A stretch of 64,000 nt of DNA from positions 37,480 to 101,479 of the forward strand of contig NZ_JAUSCC010000140.1 of NCBI RefSeq assembly GCF_030651745.1, given 5' to 3'. This document shows, piece by piece, positions 55,362-64,000 of this stretch. The number at the start of each line of letters is the position of its first letter. The stretch's first letter is position 1. The position numbers and the translations under genes are program-made. The stretch is from Methylophaga sp. (GTDB lineage Bacteria > Pseudomonadota > Gammaproteobacteria > Nitrosococcales > Methylophagaceae). The notes beneath the pieces were generated by a model. That model did no database searches. It saw nothing but the letters and a program-made list of their open reading frames with translations, and was not told where the DNA came from.

Positions 55362-56603
55362 TTACAGTTGTACATCAGGCGTGGATTCCAGTTGATACAT
55401 GCGATTCAAAAATGCACGCCATTGACGGAACTGCTCATCAATATCACCGGTTAATTCCACCGACTCTTCTTCATAAGTCAAAACCTGCGGCGCCATTTCC
55501 AAATTGATGGACTCACCAAGTTCGTTTAAAGCGTCCTGATGAAATTTGGCTTCTTCACGTGATTTAAAACCACTGGTCAACAGCACAGCACCACCGATAC
55601 CGCCGGCAACCGTTGCTAAATCTCTGCCAATATTGGGATTACGCGAATTGCCCGAAGTAGCCGCAGCAACGGCAGCACCAATCAGCACAGCTCCGCCGAT
55701 CATCTTCCACATACTTTTGGTATTGGCTTCTTTGCGAAGTTGCATTTCCGCAGCACTGGCTTGTTGCCAAGCCAGATAACTGTCGTCCATTTGCTGTGAG
55801 AAAGCGCTGTAATTCTGTTGCAAATTATCAATAAACAGCTGTTCCCGAACCTGAACTGATTTCACCCGTTCAAACATGGGGTCGGAATCACTTGGCATGC
55901 TCACCAATTTGATTTGCCGACCGCTGCTATCAAGATGTTCCATGAAGGCCTGCTCGTTAAAACTGGCAGCAAAGCGTAGATCAGCAATATTCTGCAGCTG
56001 AGCTAGCTCGCGTTGTTGTTGCTTTAGTAATGCTTCTACGATGGCCTGAGCGGCTTCGGCAAATGCAGGATCATAAGGATCTTTGCCAGCATTACGTGGA
56101 TTTTTATAAAAACCTTCACTGACCTCGTGGTCAATGGTTTTGTTTAACCATTGTTTGCTGCTGGCATCCACTACATTAAGACGAAACTTGACCTCTTGAC
56201 CGGTAGATTCAAGGATTTCACCCACAGCATATAAATCGCCTGATGCCGTGCTGTTCGGCGCAACACGAACGGCACCGAATTTGCCCGTTTCATCCAGAGC
56301 GGTTTTTAATTTATAGGCAAATCTATTTGCTTCAGCCCGGCGTAATTCAGGCCAGATACCTTCTTCTTCATAATCAGCTGCTTTACCTGAAAGCCCAGGT
56401 GAAAATACCGGAATAATGACATCCAGCTTGATGCCCTGATAAGGGATCTCTTTGGGGGCTTCCTGAGCCGAAGCAAGTTGCGGACCGGTTTTTACATCAC
56501 CGGTAGTACCCGACGTCGTCGCACAGCCCGTCAATACATGCATCATAATGATCATGTAGATCAGGAATTTAGAGGGAGCTCTAAAATTTTCAATCTTTAA
56601 CAA
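55362..56603 (-). CDS. Lipoprotein with central glycine-rich hydrophobic segments
   Basis: A 413-residue lipoprotein: signal ending VLTGCATTSG with the lipobox Cys near residue 27. The first domain (about 55-200) resembles lipoproteins that report on envelope stress or assembly. Then come a coiled-coil region and two Gly/Ala-rich hydrophobic stretches (MIGGAVLIGAAVAAATSG, VAGGIGGAVLLTSG), which could insert in a membrane. Its start overlaps the gene before by 14 bases, so it is in the operon. Confidence 0.78.
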   Translation of the reverse strand: MLKIENFRAPSKFLIYMIIMMHVLTGCATTSGTTGDVKTGPQLASAQEAPKEIPYQGIKLDVIIPVFSPGLSGKAADYEEEGIWPELRRAEANRFAYKLKTALDETGKFGAVRVAPNSTASGDLYAVGEILESTGQEVKFRLNVVDASSKQWLNKTIDHEVSEGFYKNPRNAGKDPYDPAFAEAAQAIVEALLKQQQRELAQLQNIADLRFAASFNEQAFMEHLDSSGRQIKLVSMPSDSDPMFERVKSVQVREQLFIDNLQQNYSAFSQQMDDSYLAWQQASAAEMQLRKEANTKSMWKMIGGAVLIGAAVAAATSGNSRNPNIGRDLATVAGGIGGAVLLTSGFKSREEAKFHQDALNELGESINLEMAPQVLTYEEESVELTGDIDEQFRQWRAFLNRMYQLESTPDVQL

Positions 56604-57225
56604 CGTTCATCCCCTTGTATTTGCGGTACTCATTCCAGAGTTTCTTTTTAATTTCCGGATCCTGCTCCGCTTCGGCGGCTACCCTGATTTGTGAAGCAAT
56701 GGCATCGTCATTGTTGGCGGATGGGATATCTTCTGGAATCGCACCATTGTTAGCAGCGTTAACCGGAATGCCAGATGAACCTGTGATACTGTCTTCATCT
56801 CCGGAACTCCCCATCTCAGGCGGCCTTGAATCCTGAGTTTCCGCTTCGGTTCCCTGCATTTCCTGACTGGCGACTGAATTATTACCACTGCCTTCCAGAC
56901 CACCACCTCCCTGCTCGGCACCACCGCCACTATCTGCAGAAGTATTATTAGGATCGGTTAATTTGCATAATTCAAAGCGGTTAAGCGAGTCAAAAAAAGC
57001 TTTTTCCATTAATGCTATGCGTTCTGCTCTGGTGAGTTCAGGACTATCACTGTAACGGATATCAGCTTTGCCACATTCATCCGCAGAGCTTGTTGCCTCT
57101 TCCGCGTGAACCGTTATAGATCCAATCATTAATACTGACAATATCAGGCCCATCAGTTTATTCAATGAGAATAAACTCAGGAAATCCAGATAACGCTGTT
57201 TAAGTATTTTCATAAGATTGCGCAC
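56590..57225 (-). CDS. Secreted low-complexity protein, first gene of the VWA operon
   Basis: A 211-residue protein with a signal-like hydrophobic segment (about 18-41, ending VHAEEA). A short conserved-looking part has two cysteines (DECGKADIRYSDSPELTRAERIALM, LNRFELCKL). A Gly/Ser/Asn-rich linker follows, then a charged C-terminal helix (EIKKKLWNEYRKYKGMNVV). Not recognised. First of eight genes on one strand; no promoter could be defined in 57226-57356. Confidence 0.75.
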   Translation of the reverse strand: MRNLMKILKQRYLDFLSLFSLNKLMGLILSVLMIGSITVHAEEATSSADECGKADIRYSDSPELTRAERIALMEKAFFDSLNRFELCKLTDPNNTSADSGGGAEQGGGGLEGSGNNSVASQEMQGTEAETQDSRPPEMGSSGDEDSITGSSGIPVNAANNGAIPEDIPSANNDDAIASQIRVAAEAEQDPEIKKKLWNEYRKYKGMNVVKD

Positions 57226-57356
57226 TAATCCATTAACACTTACAGGAAAAAAATAGAGAATTATTGTTATTCAGTTACTAGGTAAAACATTTGTCAGCAA
57301 ACACCGTGCATAAGTTTTTCACTTATTCTTTCAGACAACACACATCATACAAAGTA

Positions 57357-57626
57357 CTAGGGTCTGTTGATCTTTCATAGCCGCCTCTGTTGTGACTGAA
57401 AATGCACCAATCAAGGCGCGAGGAGAGCAGTTTAGTCATTCTAAATAAACGACGAGTAACGAAGAGTGGTGCATTTTCAGCCTCAACCCGCAGGGCTGGG
57501 GCTATTTTTCCGCCCTACGGCGTTGAAAATGACTTATGTAGAACAACTACATCGCATCATTTCCGCCTTGTAGGACGAAAAAATAGCCTCCAGCAGTGGT
57601 GGCTCTGAAAGATCAACAGACCCTAG
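57357..57626. mobile_element. MITE-like element with 21-bp inverted ends
   Basis: Perfect inverted repeats of 21 bases at 57357-57377 and 57606-57626; the inner 18 bases read GGGTCTGTTGATCTTTCA on the left. The outermost CTAG on each side may be a 4-bp target duplication, which cannot be told from the palindrome itself. The 228 bases inside hold no credible gene. Non-autonomous, size about 270 bases. Two short frames within it are taken as chance. Confidence 0.82.
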
Positions 57627-57816
57627 CCAGCTGGTAGCTGAATAACGATAATTAATTTCCTTACCAAGTCTCATGATACAGCCATGACTCATCACTGACT
57701 CAAAAATGCCGTTTATAAAAAACGTATCGCTATCGTTCGCCGAAAATTCTGGCATTTCTTGATGATTTAATTTTTCTAACACACAAAATTCACATCATCA
57801 GGACCATACTCACTTA

Positions 57817-58536
57817 ATGAAAACATCCGTATTAGTGATTGGAGGCAGTGGGCAAATAGCCCAGGCCATTATTGATAAACTTTTGACTTATCTCACGGCA
57901 GAAAACATTGTTGTTATCAGTCGTGGGCAGCGACCAGATAAATTTGCCAATGTCATCTGGCATCAGTCTGAATATGACGAGGCCAGTATGAACAATCTGG
58001 CCATGCAGTTTTATGATGAACAGCGTAATTTTGAAAAAGTCTTTATCTGTCACGGCGTATTACATGATGGTGAGATAAAACCTGAAAAACGCCTGGAAGA
58101 ACTCTCTGCTGATTCAATCAGCCACATACTCAATATTAATACGATAACACCCGTGCTCTGGCTAAAACATCTGTTACCGGTGCTTAAACAATCTGTAACC
58201 TGTCAGTTAACCATCTTCAGTGCAAGAGTCGGTAGCATCAAAGATAATCAGATGGGCGGATGGTACAGTTATAGGGCCAGCAAAGCTGCGTTGAATATGT
58301 TGTTAAAAACGACTGCTATTGAATATGCCCGTCGAGCCAAACAAGTAAAACTAATTGCTTTTCATCCCGGTACTACTGATACCCCGCTTTCCCGTCCCTA
58401 TAGTGCCAACGTACCCGAAGACCAGTTATTCAGCCCAAGTTTTGTAGCCGACAGGCTGTTTGAAATATTAAAAAATTTGCCTGCTGACGGTGAGTTGTCC
58501 TTTGTTGACTGGCAAGGTAAGTCGATTAAATGGTGA
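57817..58536 (+). CDS. Short-chain dehydrogenase/reductase
   Basis: A 239-residue classical SDR with nucleotide-binding VIGGSGQIAQAII and catalytic Ser and YSYRASKAAL (Tyr-x3-Lys). GVLHDGEIKPEKRLEEL and HPGTTDTPLSRPY resemble the CsgA/C-factor subgroup. Substrate unknown. The gap before it (57627-57816) shows nothing. Confidence 0.88.
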   Translation: MKTSVLVIGGSGQIAQAIIDKLLTYLTAENIVVISRGQRPDKFANVIWHQSEYDEASMNNLAMQFYDEQRNFEKVFICHGVLHDGEIKPEKRLEELSADSISHILNINTITPVLWLKHLLPVLKQSVTCQLTIFSARVGSIKDNQMGGWYSYRASKAALNMLLKTTAIEYARRAKQVKLIAFHPGTTDTPLSRPYSANVPEDQLFSPSFVADRLFEILKNLPADGELSFVDWQGKSIKW

Positions 58537-58546
58537 TGCAAACTCC

Positions 58547-59002
58547 TCAGCCATCTCTTTTCTGTTCTCGCTCATCCAGCCTGGCATACGCCTCTTTTTC
58601 ATGATGGATATCGATAATCAAACCACGATGCATGGCGACAGAAATAGCTTCTTGATTATGAAACCGCTCACCTTCTTTAAATAACAAATCGATTAATTCC
58701 CGGGCGGGCATATCCAGATATTTCGACAGTTTTTGTGATTCATTGGAAAACTTTTCCAGTACTTCAGGGTGTTGATTCTGGACATTGAGGATCGCCAGGT
58801 TATCGATAATACCTAGCTCTTTTGCTGTTGCTGCGCTGAGCCCATTGTCCTGCACAAAGCGTAAACTGGTCAGCCCTGTCAGTTGATGAAAGGTGTTTTG
58901 CACCAGATTTAAATCGGCGTCCCGCCCCGCCAGTGCCACCCTTAACCATTTCAAACGATGGCGCGCCAGAATAATCATGCTTTGTTCTATTTCTTTGCTC
59001 AT
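58547..59002 (-). CDS. Unknown 151-residue helical protein
   Basis: Not recognised. ATG at 59002 has a GAGG site; a longer frame from 59083 lacks one. All-helical, soluble, charged ends; SKYLDMPARELIDLLFKEGERFHNQEA is distinctive. Converges with the dehydrogenase gene with 10 bases between. The gap 59003-59245 holds divergent leaders only. Confidence 0.7.
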   Translation of the reverse strand: MSKEIEQSMIILARHRLKWLRVALAGRDADLNLVQNTFHQLTGLTSLRFVQDNGLSAATAKELGIIDNLAILNVQNQHPEVLEKFSNESQKLSKYLDMPARELIDLLFKEGERFHNQEAISVAMHRGLIIDIHHEKEAYARLDEREQKRDG

Positions 59003-59245
59003 AGACCTCGGCTCCTTGCTGATTCCTGTCTCCTTGTTAGCACAACCAAGCCAGTTCACACAAGTAATAACCGTAAAGACCATGTTTTATCAGTACTGAC
59101 ATTTCTGCCTAACACTAGCTAGCCAATTTGAAAGCCCCACCTAGATATGATACAACATATCATTAATAAGCCATTATGACGGCGCCAATCTCAGTGAAAT
59201 ACCTAAGTTAATAACCCTTTGCATAGGGTGATCTCCAACCATTAA

Positions 59246-59710
59246 ATGTCACTTTATATGAATTCTACACCCGCGAAATTCAGCACCGATGATGTGCAAA
59301 AAAAGATTATCGAAGACTTCCACATATTGGGAAGCTGGGATGAACGTTATCAATATCTCATCGATTTAGGACGTAGATTAAATCGGGATAGCAATGTTCC
59401 ACAATGTGAAGAAAACCGCCTTTATGGGTGTCAGGCCAATGTCTGGCTGACCGCTGAATGTCAAAACGGCATAGTCCGCTTTAAGGGAAACAGTGACTCA
59501 CTGATTGTTTCAGGGTTAATGGCCGTTATTCTGAAAGTTTTCTCGAATAGACCTGCAGAAGAAGTCATTACTCTGCAACCGGATTTTATTGTTCAAACCG
59601 GTTTAATCGACCACTTGTCTTCCCAACGATCCACCGGATTGATGAGCATGATCCAACAGATCCGTGAGTATGCGGCTTCCTGCCTAGCTGCCAGCAAACA
59701 CAACGCATGA
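59246..59710 (+). CDS. sufE: SufE-family cysteine-desulfurase partner
   Basis: A 154-residue SufE, which accepts sulfur from a SufS/CsdA desulfurase for Fe-S cluster building. Active Cys in NRLYGCQANVWL (about 63). VPQCEENRL and SGLMAVILKVFSNR are typical. The desulfurase gene is not adjacent. Start could be 59246 or an ATG four codons later. Confidence 0.9.
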   Translation: MSLYMNSTPAKFSTDDVQKKIIEDFHILGSWDERYQYLIDLGRRLNRDSNVPQCEENRLYGCQANVWLTAECQNGIVRFKGNSDSLIVSGLMAVILKVFSNRPAEEVITLQPDFIVQTGLIDHLSSQRSTGLMSMIQQIREYAASCLAASKHNA

Positions 59711-59765
59711 TCCGCAATACATTGTTTATAAAACCATCGCTTGCAAGCTTAAAAGGAAACGCCTG

Positions 59766-60884
59766 ATGCAGCATCTGGATGTCGCCATAGTAGGTGCTGG
59801 CCCTGCCGGCATTGGTATGGCGCTCGCATTACAAAAAATACCCGGCTTACATTTCGGGCTGATCGAGAGTGGCCGTATCGGTGAATCATTCAGACGTTGG
59901 CCCCAGGAAACCCGGTTTATCACCCCTTCGTTTTATAGCAATCCCTTTGGCATGGCCGATCTGAATGCGGTGAACGAACTGAGTTCACCGGCCCATTATT
60001 CTGCTATGGAACACTTAAGTGGTGAACTCTATGCCGACTATCTGAACATGATAGTTCAGTTTCATAAATTACCTGTGGTCACAGGTTGCAAGGTATTGGA
60101 ACTGAACCGTTCTGCTGAAAAACAATTTGTTCTGAAAACAGAGCAAGGCCCGTTGACCGCACAGTTTGTGATATGGGCCACAGGTGAATATCAGTTTCCG
60201 GATCTGGACGCTTTCCCCGGTGCAAATCTTTGTGCGCACTATGCGCAGGTTGTGACCTGGAAGGATTTTGAAGCACCACGCTATACCGTGATAGGTGGTT
60301 ATGAGAGCGGTGTTGATGCAACGGTTAATCTGGTGAAACTGGGTCGCCAGGTACGGTTGCTGGTTCGAAAACCCAGTTGGGACCGCAAGAGTGATGACCC
60401 CAGCATTGCCCTCTCGCCTTACAGTCGGGAACTACTTGAACAGGCGCTGAACAGTGGCCTGCTGGAAGTGGTGTTTGGGGTAGATGTGACACAGGTTGAA
60501 CAACTGGCTGATGGTGGTTTTCGTGTTGATTCCGCTGATGGTCGATCCTGGCAGGAAAACAGCCAACCGATCCTGGCAACCGGTTTTGTCAGTGGCGGTG
60601 GTGCCAAGCAGATAGCCGATCTGTGGGAGTGGGATGAGTCAGGAAAGATCATGCTGACCGAGGCGGATGAGTCGAGCAAAACGCCCGGCTTGTTTTTGAT
60701 TGGCCCACAGGTTCGTCAGGAAGATCGTATCTATTGTTTTATTTACAAGTTCCGGCAGCGCTTTGCGATGCTCGCTCAAAATCTGGCCCTGTGCAAAAAC
60801 CTCAATAGTAGTGAATTAGACCCGGGACCCGGCGTGTGGGGACCGTTTGGAAACAGCGAATGTTGTGAGGGATGCGAATGTTGA
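59766..60884 (+). CDS. FAD/NAD(P)-dependent oxidoreductase with cysteine-rich tail
   Basis: A 372-residue flavoprotein of the monooxygenase / thioredoxin-reductase-like group. FAD motif VAIVGAGPAGIGMALALQ at the N-terminus, RRWPQETRFITPSFYSNPFG, second Rossmann site YTVIGGYESGVDATVNL, and ILATGFVSGGGA. The very end is unusual: SECCEGCEC, five residues of which four are cysteine, perhaps metal-binding. The start has an AAGGAAA site. Overlaps the next gene. Confidence 0.86.
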   Translation: MQHLDVAIVGAGPAGIGMALALQKIPGLHFGLIESGRIGESFRRWPQETRFITPSFYSNPFGMADLNAVNELSSPAHYSAMEHLSGELYADYLNMIVQFHKLPVVTGCKVLELNRSAEKQFVLKTEQGPLTAQFVIWATGEYQFPDLDAFPGANLCAHYAQVVTWKDFEAPRYTVIGGYESGVDATVNLVKLGRQVRLLVRKPSWDRKSDDPSIALSPYSRELLEQALNSGLLEVVFGVDVTQVEQLADGGFRVDSADGRSWQENSQPILATGFVSGGGAKQIADLWEWDESGKIMLTEADESSKTPGLFLIGPQVRQEDRIYCFIYKFRQRFAMLAQNLALCKNLNSSELDPGPGVWGPFGNSECCEGCEC

Positions 60885-61888
60885 AACTATTAAACCGACT
60901 GTTATTCGTGAATATTTCCATGCTGCTGTTGGCGGGTATTTCTATCGGTGCCACGACGGGTTATTTCTCCCCTTCTGCCGGCGAATGGCTGGGAGATCGA
61001 ATTGATATGACCTTATTAGTGCTGATCACTTTGCTTTTCTTCGGGGTAAGATTTGAAGCCATCGTTCGCTCGTTTGGCCATCTTCGGTTTATCAGTATTG
61101 CCGTGTTCGCCAATTTTGTATTGGTGCCTTTGATAGGTTACGCCATTGCCTCTGTTTTAATGCCTGACTATCCACTGATCATGGTCGGATTGCTGATCTA
61201 TTTTATGTCACCCTGTACCGACTGGTTTTTAGGGTTCACCCAATTAGCAAAAGGCAATGTGGCGCTGGGCACCGCGCTGATACCTATTAATATGCTGCTG
61301 CAATTACTGCTTTACCCGCTTTACCTGCAGCTGTTTACCAATAACATTGTGCAAGTCGATCCGGGCATTATCAGCAGCACCTTATTGCAATGGTTTTTAC
61401 TGCCACTGCTATTGGCGATCTGCTTGCATTATCTTTTACGATTTTTAGTAAAACGCGATGTTTTCAATCACATTCTGCAACGCGTCGATCAACTGACACC
61501 CTGGGTCATTGCCCTGCTGGTGTTGGAAATATTTGCCAGCAATATTACGGTGATTCTGCAAAACAGTACGGTGTTCAGCTGGTTGTTACTGGGTGTTTTC
61601 ATCTTTTTTGTCGCTACTTTTCTGTTGGGCGAAGTGATCAGCCGTCTATTCCGACTCAGCTATCCCGAACATGCATTGCTCACCATGACCATTGCGGCAC
61701 GAAATGCGCCGCTGATGCTGGCAGTGACGATGGTAGCCCTTCCCGGCCAACCGCTAATCTATGCCGCAATTGTGATTGGTATGTTGCTGGAATTCCCACA
61801 CCTGACTGCGCTGCGCTATATGTTGCTTAACTCAAACAGCCTGACAGTTCCCTTATTATCCAAACTCAGAAAAAAATATGATTCGTAA
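60878..61888 (+). CDS. BASS/ACR3-type membrane transporter
   Basis: A protein of about 336 residues with ten membrane helices. YFMSPCTDWFLGFTQLAKGNVALGTALIPINMLLQ matches the conserved half-motif of ACR3/arsenite and bile-acid/sodium-symporter proteins, including the Cys in SPCTDW. TIAARNAPLMLAVTMVALP is the second half-motif. Could export arsenite or carry an organic anion; no arsR or arsC is near. ATG 60878 is chosen, six bases after GAGGG; ATG 60872 is the alternative. Confidence 0.8.
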   Translation: MLKLLNRLLFVNISMLLLAGISIGATTGYFSPSAGEWLGDRIDMTLLVLITLLFFGVRFEAIVRSFGHLRFISIAVFANFVLVPLIGYAIASVLMPDYPLIMVGLLIYFMSPCTDWFLGFTQLAKGNVALGTALIPINMLLQLLLYPLYLQLFTNNIVQVDPGIISSTLLQWFLLPLLLAICLHYLLRFLVKRDVFNHILQRVDQLTPWVIALLVLEIFASNITVILQNSTVFSWLLLGVFIFFVATFLLGEVISRLFRLSYPEHALLTMTIAARNAPLMLAVTMVALPGQPLIYAAIVIGMLLEFPHLTALRYMLLNSNSLTVPLLSKLRKKYDS

Positions 61889-62438
61889 AAATCCCCGTGG
61901 CGACCTGCCACAGATTCACCCCAGTGCTTTTGTTGATCCTACCGCCATTCTGTGTGGATTGGTGATCGTCGAAGAGAACGTGTTTATCGGCCCCTATGCG
62001 GTCATTCGTGCTGATGAAATGGATGAGAATGGCCATATCGATCCAATCATTATTGGTGCGCATTCCAATATTCAGGATGGGGTGGTGATTCATTCAAAAT
62101 CAGGGGCTGAAGTCACCATTGGTCAGCACACTTCAATCGCCCATCGCGCCATTGTGCATGGTCCATGTAAAGTGGGTAATTCGGTGTTTATCGGCTTTAA
62201 CAGTGTGTTGTTCAATTGTATCGTTGATGATGGCTGCGTGGTGCGTTACAACGCCGTGGTCGATGGCTGTCATCTGCCAGAAAACTTCTACGTGCCCTCA
62301 ACTGAACGTATTGGTCCTGATACGGATCTGTCCCGTCTGGCTCAGGTATCAGCGGATGCCTCTGACTTTTCCGAAGATGTTGCACGTACCAATAATGAAC
62401 TGGTTCTGGGCTACAAAAACATTCAGAACGAGTTTTAA
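61878..62438 (+). CDS. Gamma-class carbonic anhydrase-like protein
   Basis: A 186-residue left-handed beta-helix protein. Zinc-site histidines are in VVIHSKSG and in [11 protein letters not shown], as in Cam/CamH gamma-carbonic anhydrases. Hexapeptide turns run from [20 protein letters not shown] to [11 protein letters not shown]. Whether it hydrates CO2 is not known. Starts 11 bases inside the transporter gene and stops two bases before thrS. Confidence 0.85.
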   Translation: MIRKNPRGDLPQIHPSAFVDPTAILCGLVIVEENVFIGPYAVIRADEMDENGHIDPIIIGAHSNIQDGVVIHSKSGAEVTIGQHTSIAHRAIVHGPCKVGNSVFIGFNSVLFNCIVDDGCVVRYNAVVDGCHLPENFYVPSTERIGPDTDLSRLAQVSADASDFSEDVARTNNELVLGYKNIQNEF

Positions 62439-62440
62439 CA

Positions 62441-64000
62441 ATGAACATACAAGACAAATCAAATTTCTCAATCACCTTGCCGGATGGATCGCAACGCGAT
62501 TTCAATCAACCAGTCACTGCCGGTGAAATAGCCGCGGCTATTGGTTCAGGGCTTTCCCGTCAAGCCGTGGCAGCGAAATTAAATGATCAACTGGTGGATT
62601 TGAGCGATCCCATTACTGACAACGCCAGAGTCCAAATCATCACTGCAAGCGATGCCGAAGGATTGCATATTATTCGCCACAGTTGCGCCCATCTGATCGG
62701 CCATGCAGTCAAACAACTCTATCCAACGGCACAAATGGTTATCGGCCCGGTGATAGGCGATGGATTCTATTACGACATCGCTTTGGACCGTCCTTTTACA
62801 GCGGAGGATCTGCTGGCCATCGAAAAAAGAATGCAGGAATTGATTGCCAAAGACTACGACGTTATTAAACGAGTCACAGCCCGTGAAGCTGTCATCAAGC
62901 TGTTTACAGAGCGTGGCGAAGATTACAAATTACGCTTGATTGAGGATATGCCTGAAGCGCAGCAAATCAATCTGTATTTTCATGAAGAATACGTTGATAT
63001 GTGCCGTGGGCCTCATGTACCCAACACCCGTTTTCTCAAACACTTCAAACTCACCAAACTCTCCGGTGCCTATTGGCGCGGTGATGCCAAAAATGCGCAA
63101 TTACAACGCATTTATGGGACGGCTTGGACAGATAAAAAATCACTTAATGCCTATCTTGAGCATATCAAAGAGGTGGAAAAACGCGATCACCGGCGGCTGG
63201 GCCGTGAACTGGATCTGTTCCATTTTCAGGAAGAAGCCCCGGGAGCAGTGCTCTGGCATAGTCGCGGCTGGACAGTTTTCCAGCAATTGATCGCTTATAT
63301 GAGACGTCGGCAACAAGATGCTGGTTATATAGAGGTGAACAGCCCCGATGTGATGGATCGTTCGCTTTGGGAAATATCCGGTCATTGGCAAAACTATCGT
63401 GAACACATGTTTACCACGGCCACAGAAGATGGACGTTCTCTGGCATTAAAACCCATGAATTGCCCGGGAAGCGTTTTATTGTTTCAACATGGCTTGAAAA
63501 GTTATCGGGATCTGCCGATCAGAATGGGCGAATTCGGCAAGGTACATCGCTACGAACCGTCAGGTGCATTGCATGGCCTGCTTCGCGTGCGTCATTTTAC
63601 TCAGGATGATGCGCATATTTATTGCACCGAGCAGCAACTGCTTGATGAATGCCGTAAGGTCATTTCCATGGTGCTGGATATCTATAAAGTATTCAGTTTT
63701 GATAACGTGGATATCAAGCTTTCCACCCGCCCGGAGAATCGAATGGGCGATGAAGCAACCTGGGATATGCTGGAAGGTGCTTTAATAAATTCGCTGGATA
63801 GCATGCAACTGCCCTATCAGCTGAATGTCGGCGAAGGCGCTTTTTATGGACCCAAGCTTGAGTTTGTATTACGCGATGCCATTGGTCGTGATTGGCAATG
63901 TGGCACCTTGCAAGTGGATATGAACCTGCCAGAACGTTTCAATCTGGAATATGTAGCAGATGATGGTCAGCGTAAACGTCCGGTCATGTTGCATCGAGCT
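62441..64000 (+). CDS. thrS: Threonyl-tRNA synthetase (3' end outside window)
   Basis: Charges tRNA-Thr. 520 codons are visible of about 640. TGS domain at the N-terminus ([20 protein letters not shown]), editing domain with [11 protein letters not shown] and [11 protein letters not shown], and catalytic core [33 protein letters not shown] and [12 protein letters not shown]. Zinc Cys and His are kept. One unusual residue, Ser for the common His after MNCPG. The C-terminal anticodon-binding domain lies beyond the edge. Confidence 0.96.
   Translation, partial: MNIQDKSNFSITLPDGSQRDFNQPVTAGEIAAAIGSGLSRQAVAAKLNDQLVDLSDPITDNARVQIITASDAEGLHIIRHSCAHLIGHAVKQLYPTAQMVIGPVIGDGFYYDIALDRPFTAEDLLAIEKRMQELIAKDYDVIKRVTAREAVIKLFTERGEDYKLRLIEDMPEAQQINLYFHEEYVDMCRGPHVPNTRFLKHFKLTKLSGAYWRGDAKNAQLQRIYGTAWTDKKSLNAYLEHIKEVEKRDHRRLGRELDLFHFQEEAPGAVLWHSRGWTVFQQLIAYMRRRQQDAGYIEVNSPDVMDRSLWEISGHWQNYREHMFTTATEDGRSLALKPMNCPGSVLLFQHGLKSYRDLPIRMGEFGKVHRYEPSGALHGLLRVRHFTQDDAHIYCTEQQLLDECRKVISMVLDIYKVFSFDNVDIKLSTRPENRMGDEATWDMLEGALINSLDSMQLPYQLNVGEGAFYGPKLEFVLRDAIGRDWQCGTLQVDMNLPERFNLEYVADDGQRKRPVMLHRA

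Noticed and set aside
57402..57608. Short frames inside the MITE-like element
   Set aside because: They follow the element's internal repeats, have no ribosome site and no recognisable product.
61390..61830. A 146-residue frame inside the transporter gene
   Set aside because: Same strand, other frame; the transporter frame has clear membrane helices and family motifs, so this is a shadow.

Overview
The window reads as chromosomal DNA of a diazotrophic gammaproteobacterium with a fairly low GC content. The evidence is an Azotobacter-like nif gene order, gammaproteobacterial-type DadA, ClpP, SelO and ThrRS, an RND efflux operon, and GGDEF/EAL signalling proteins. No rRNA gene, tRNA gene, CRISPR array or phage was recognised. 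I cannot name the genus.

Left flank and nitrogen-fixation region (1-29.3 kb). After a partial D-amino-acid dehydrogenase gene come several transcription units tied to nitrogen fixation: a SelO / AAA+ ATPase / small-protein operon; an operon of two unknown proteins, a rhodanese, a NafY/NifY-like protein and ClpP; a bacteriohemerythrin; a Nif11 peptide; modABC for molybdate import; a long nifE-nifN-nifX-(NifX-associated)-(DUF683)-fdxB-[2Fe-2S]-TPR-unknown-DUF364-unknown-GlcF-like operon; and nifH-nifD-nifK-nifT-ferredoxin-nifY-DUF6129-LRV-unknown, divergent from a SIR2-like gene. The genes that assemble the general Fe-S and cofactor core (nifU, nifS, nifV, nifB) and the regulator nifA are not in the window. 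The intergenic regions repeatedly show a NifA-type activator palindrome (TGT-N10-ACA) placed upstream of a sigma-54 -24/-12 element. Six palindromes and eight promoter candidates were found, two palindromes lying between divergent promoters. This ties SelO, the AAA+ ATPase, ClpP, hemerythrin, Nif11, the SIR2-like protein and molybdate transport to the nif regulon.

Middle (29.3-48.9 kb). A 5'-truncated ccoN fragment abuts a GAF-PAS-PAS-GGDEF gene that lies between imperfect 39-bp direct repeats. Next is a conserved protein of unclear function. A TetR regulator then diverges from a three-gene RND efflux operon, with three CATACG-type palindromes between them. Then follow small lipoprotein and unknown genes, a GAF-GGDEF cyclase, a NERD-domain protein, a PTS-EIIC/EAL fusion, a secreted catalase-like protein, a dienelactone hydrolase, and a small unknown gene among REP-like repeats.

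Right (48.9-64 kb). An eight-gene minus-strand operon combines a secreted protein, a lipoprotein, a membrane-anchored helical-repeat protein, a PEGA/FGE-fold protein, a 46-residue membrane peptide, a TolQ/ExbB/MotA-type channel and two VWA proteins whose N-terminal membrane segment resembles the ExbD/TolR stator helix. It looks like an undescribed envelope motor-type machine and is the best candidate for a novel system here. A roughly 270-bp MITE-like element with 21-bp inverted ends follows, then a short-chain dehydrogenase, SufE, an overlapping run of FAD oxidoreductase / BASS-type transporter / gamma-carbonic anhydrase, and a partial thrS running off the window.
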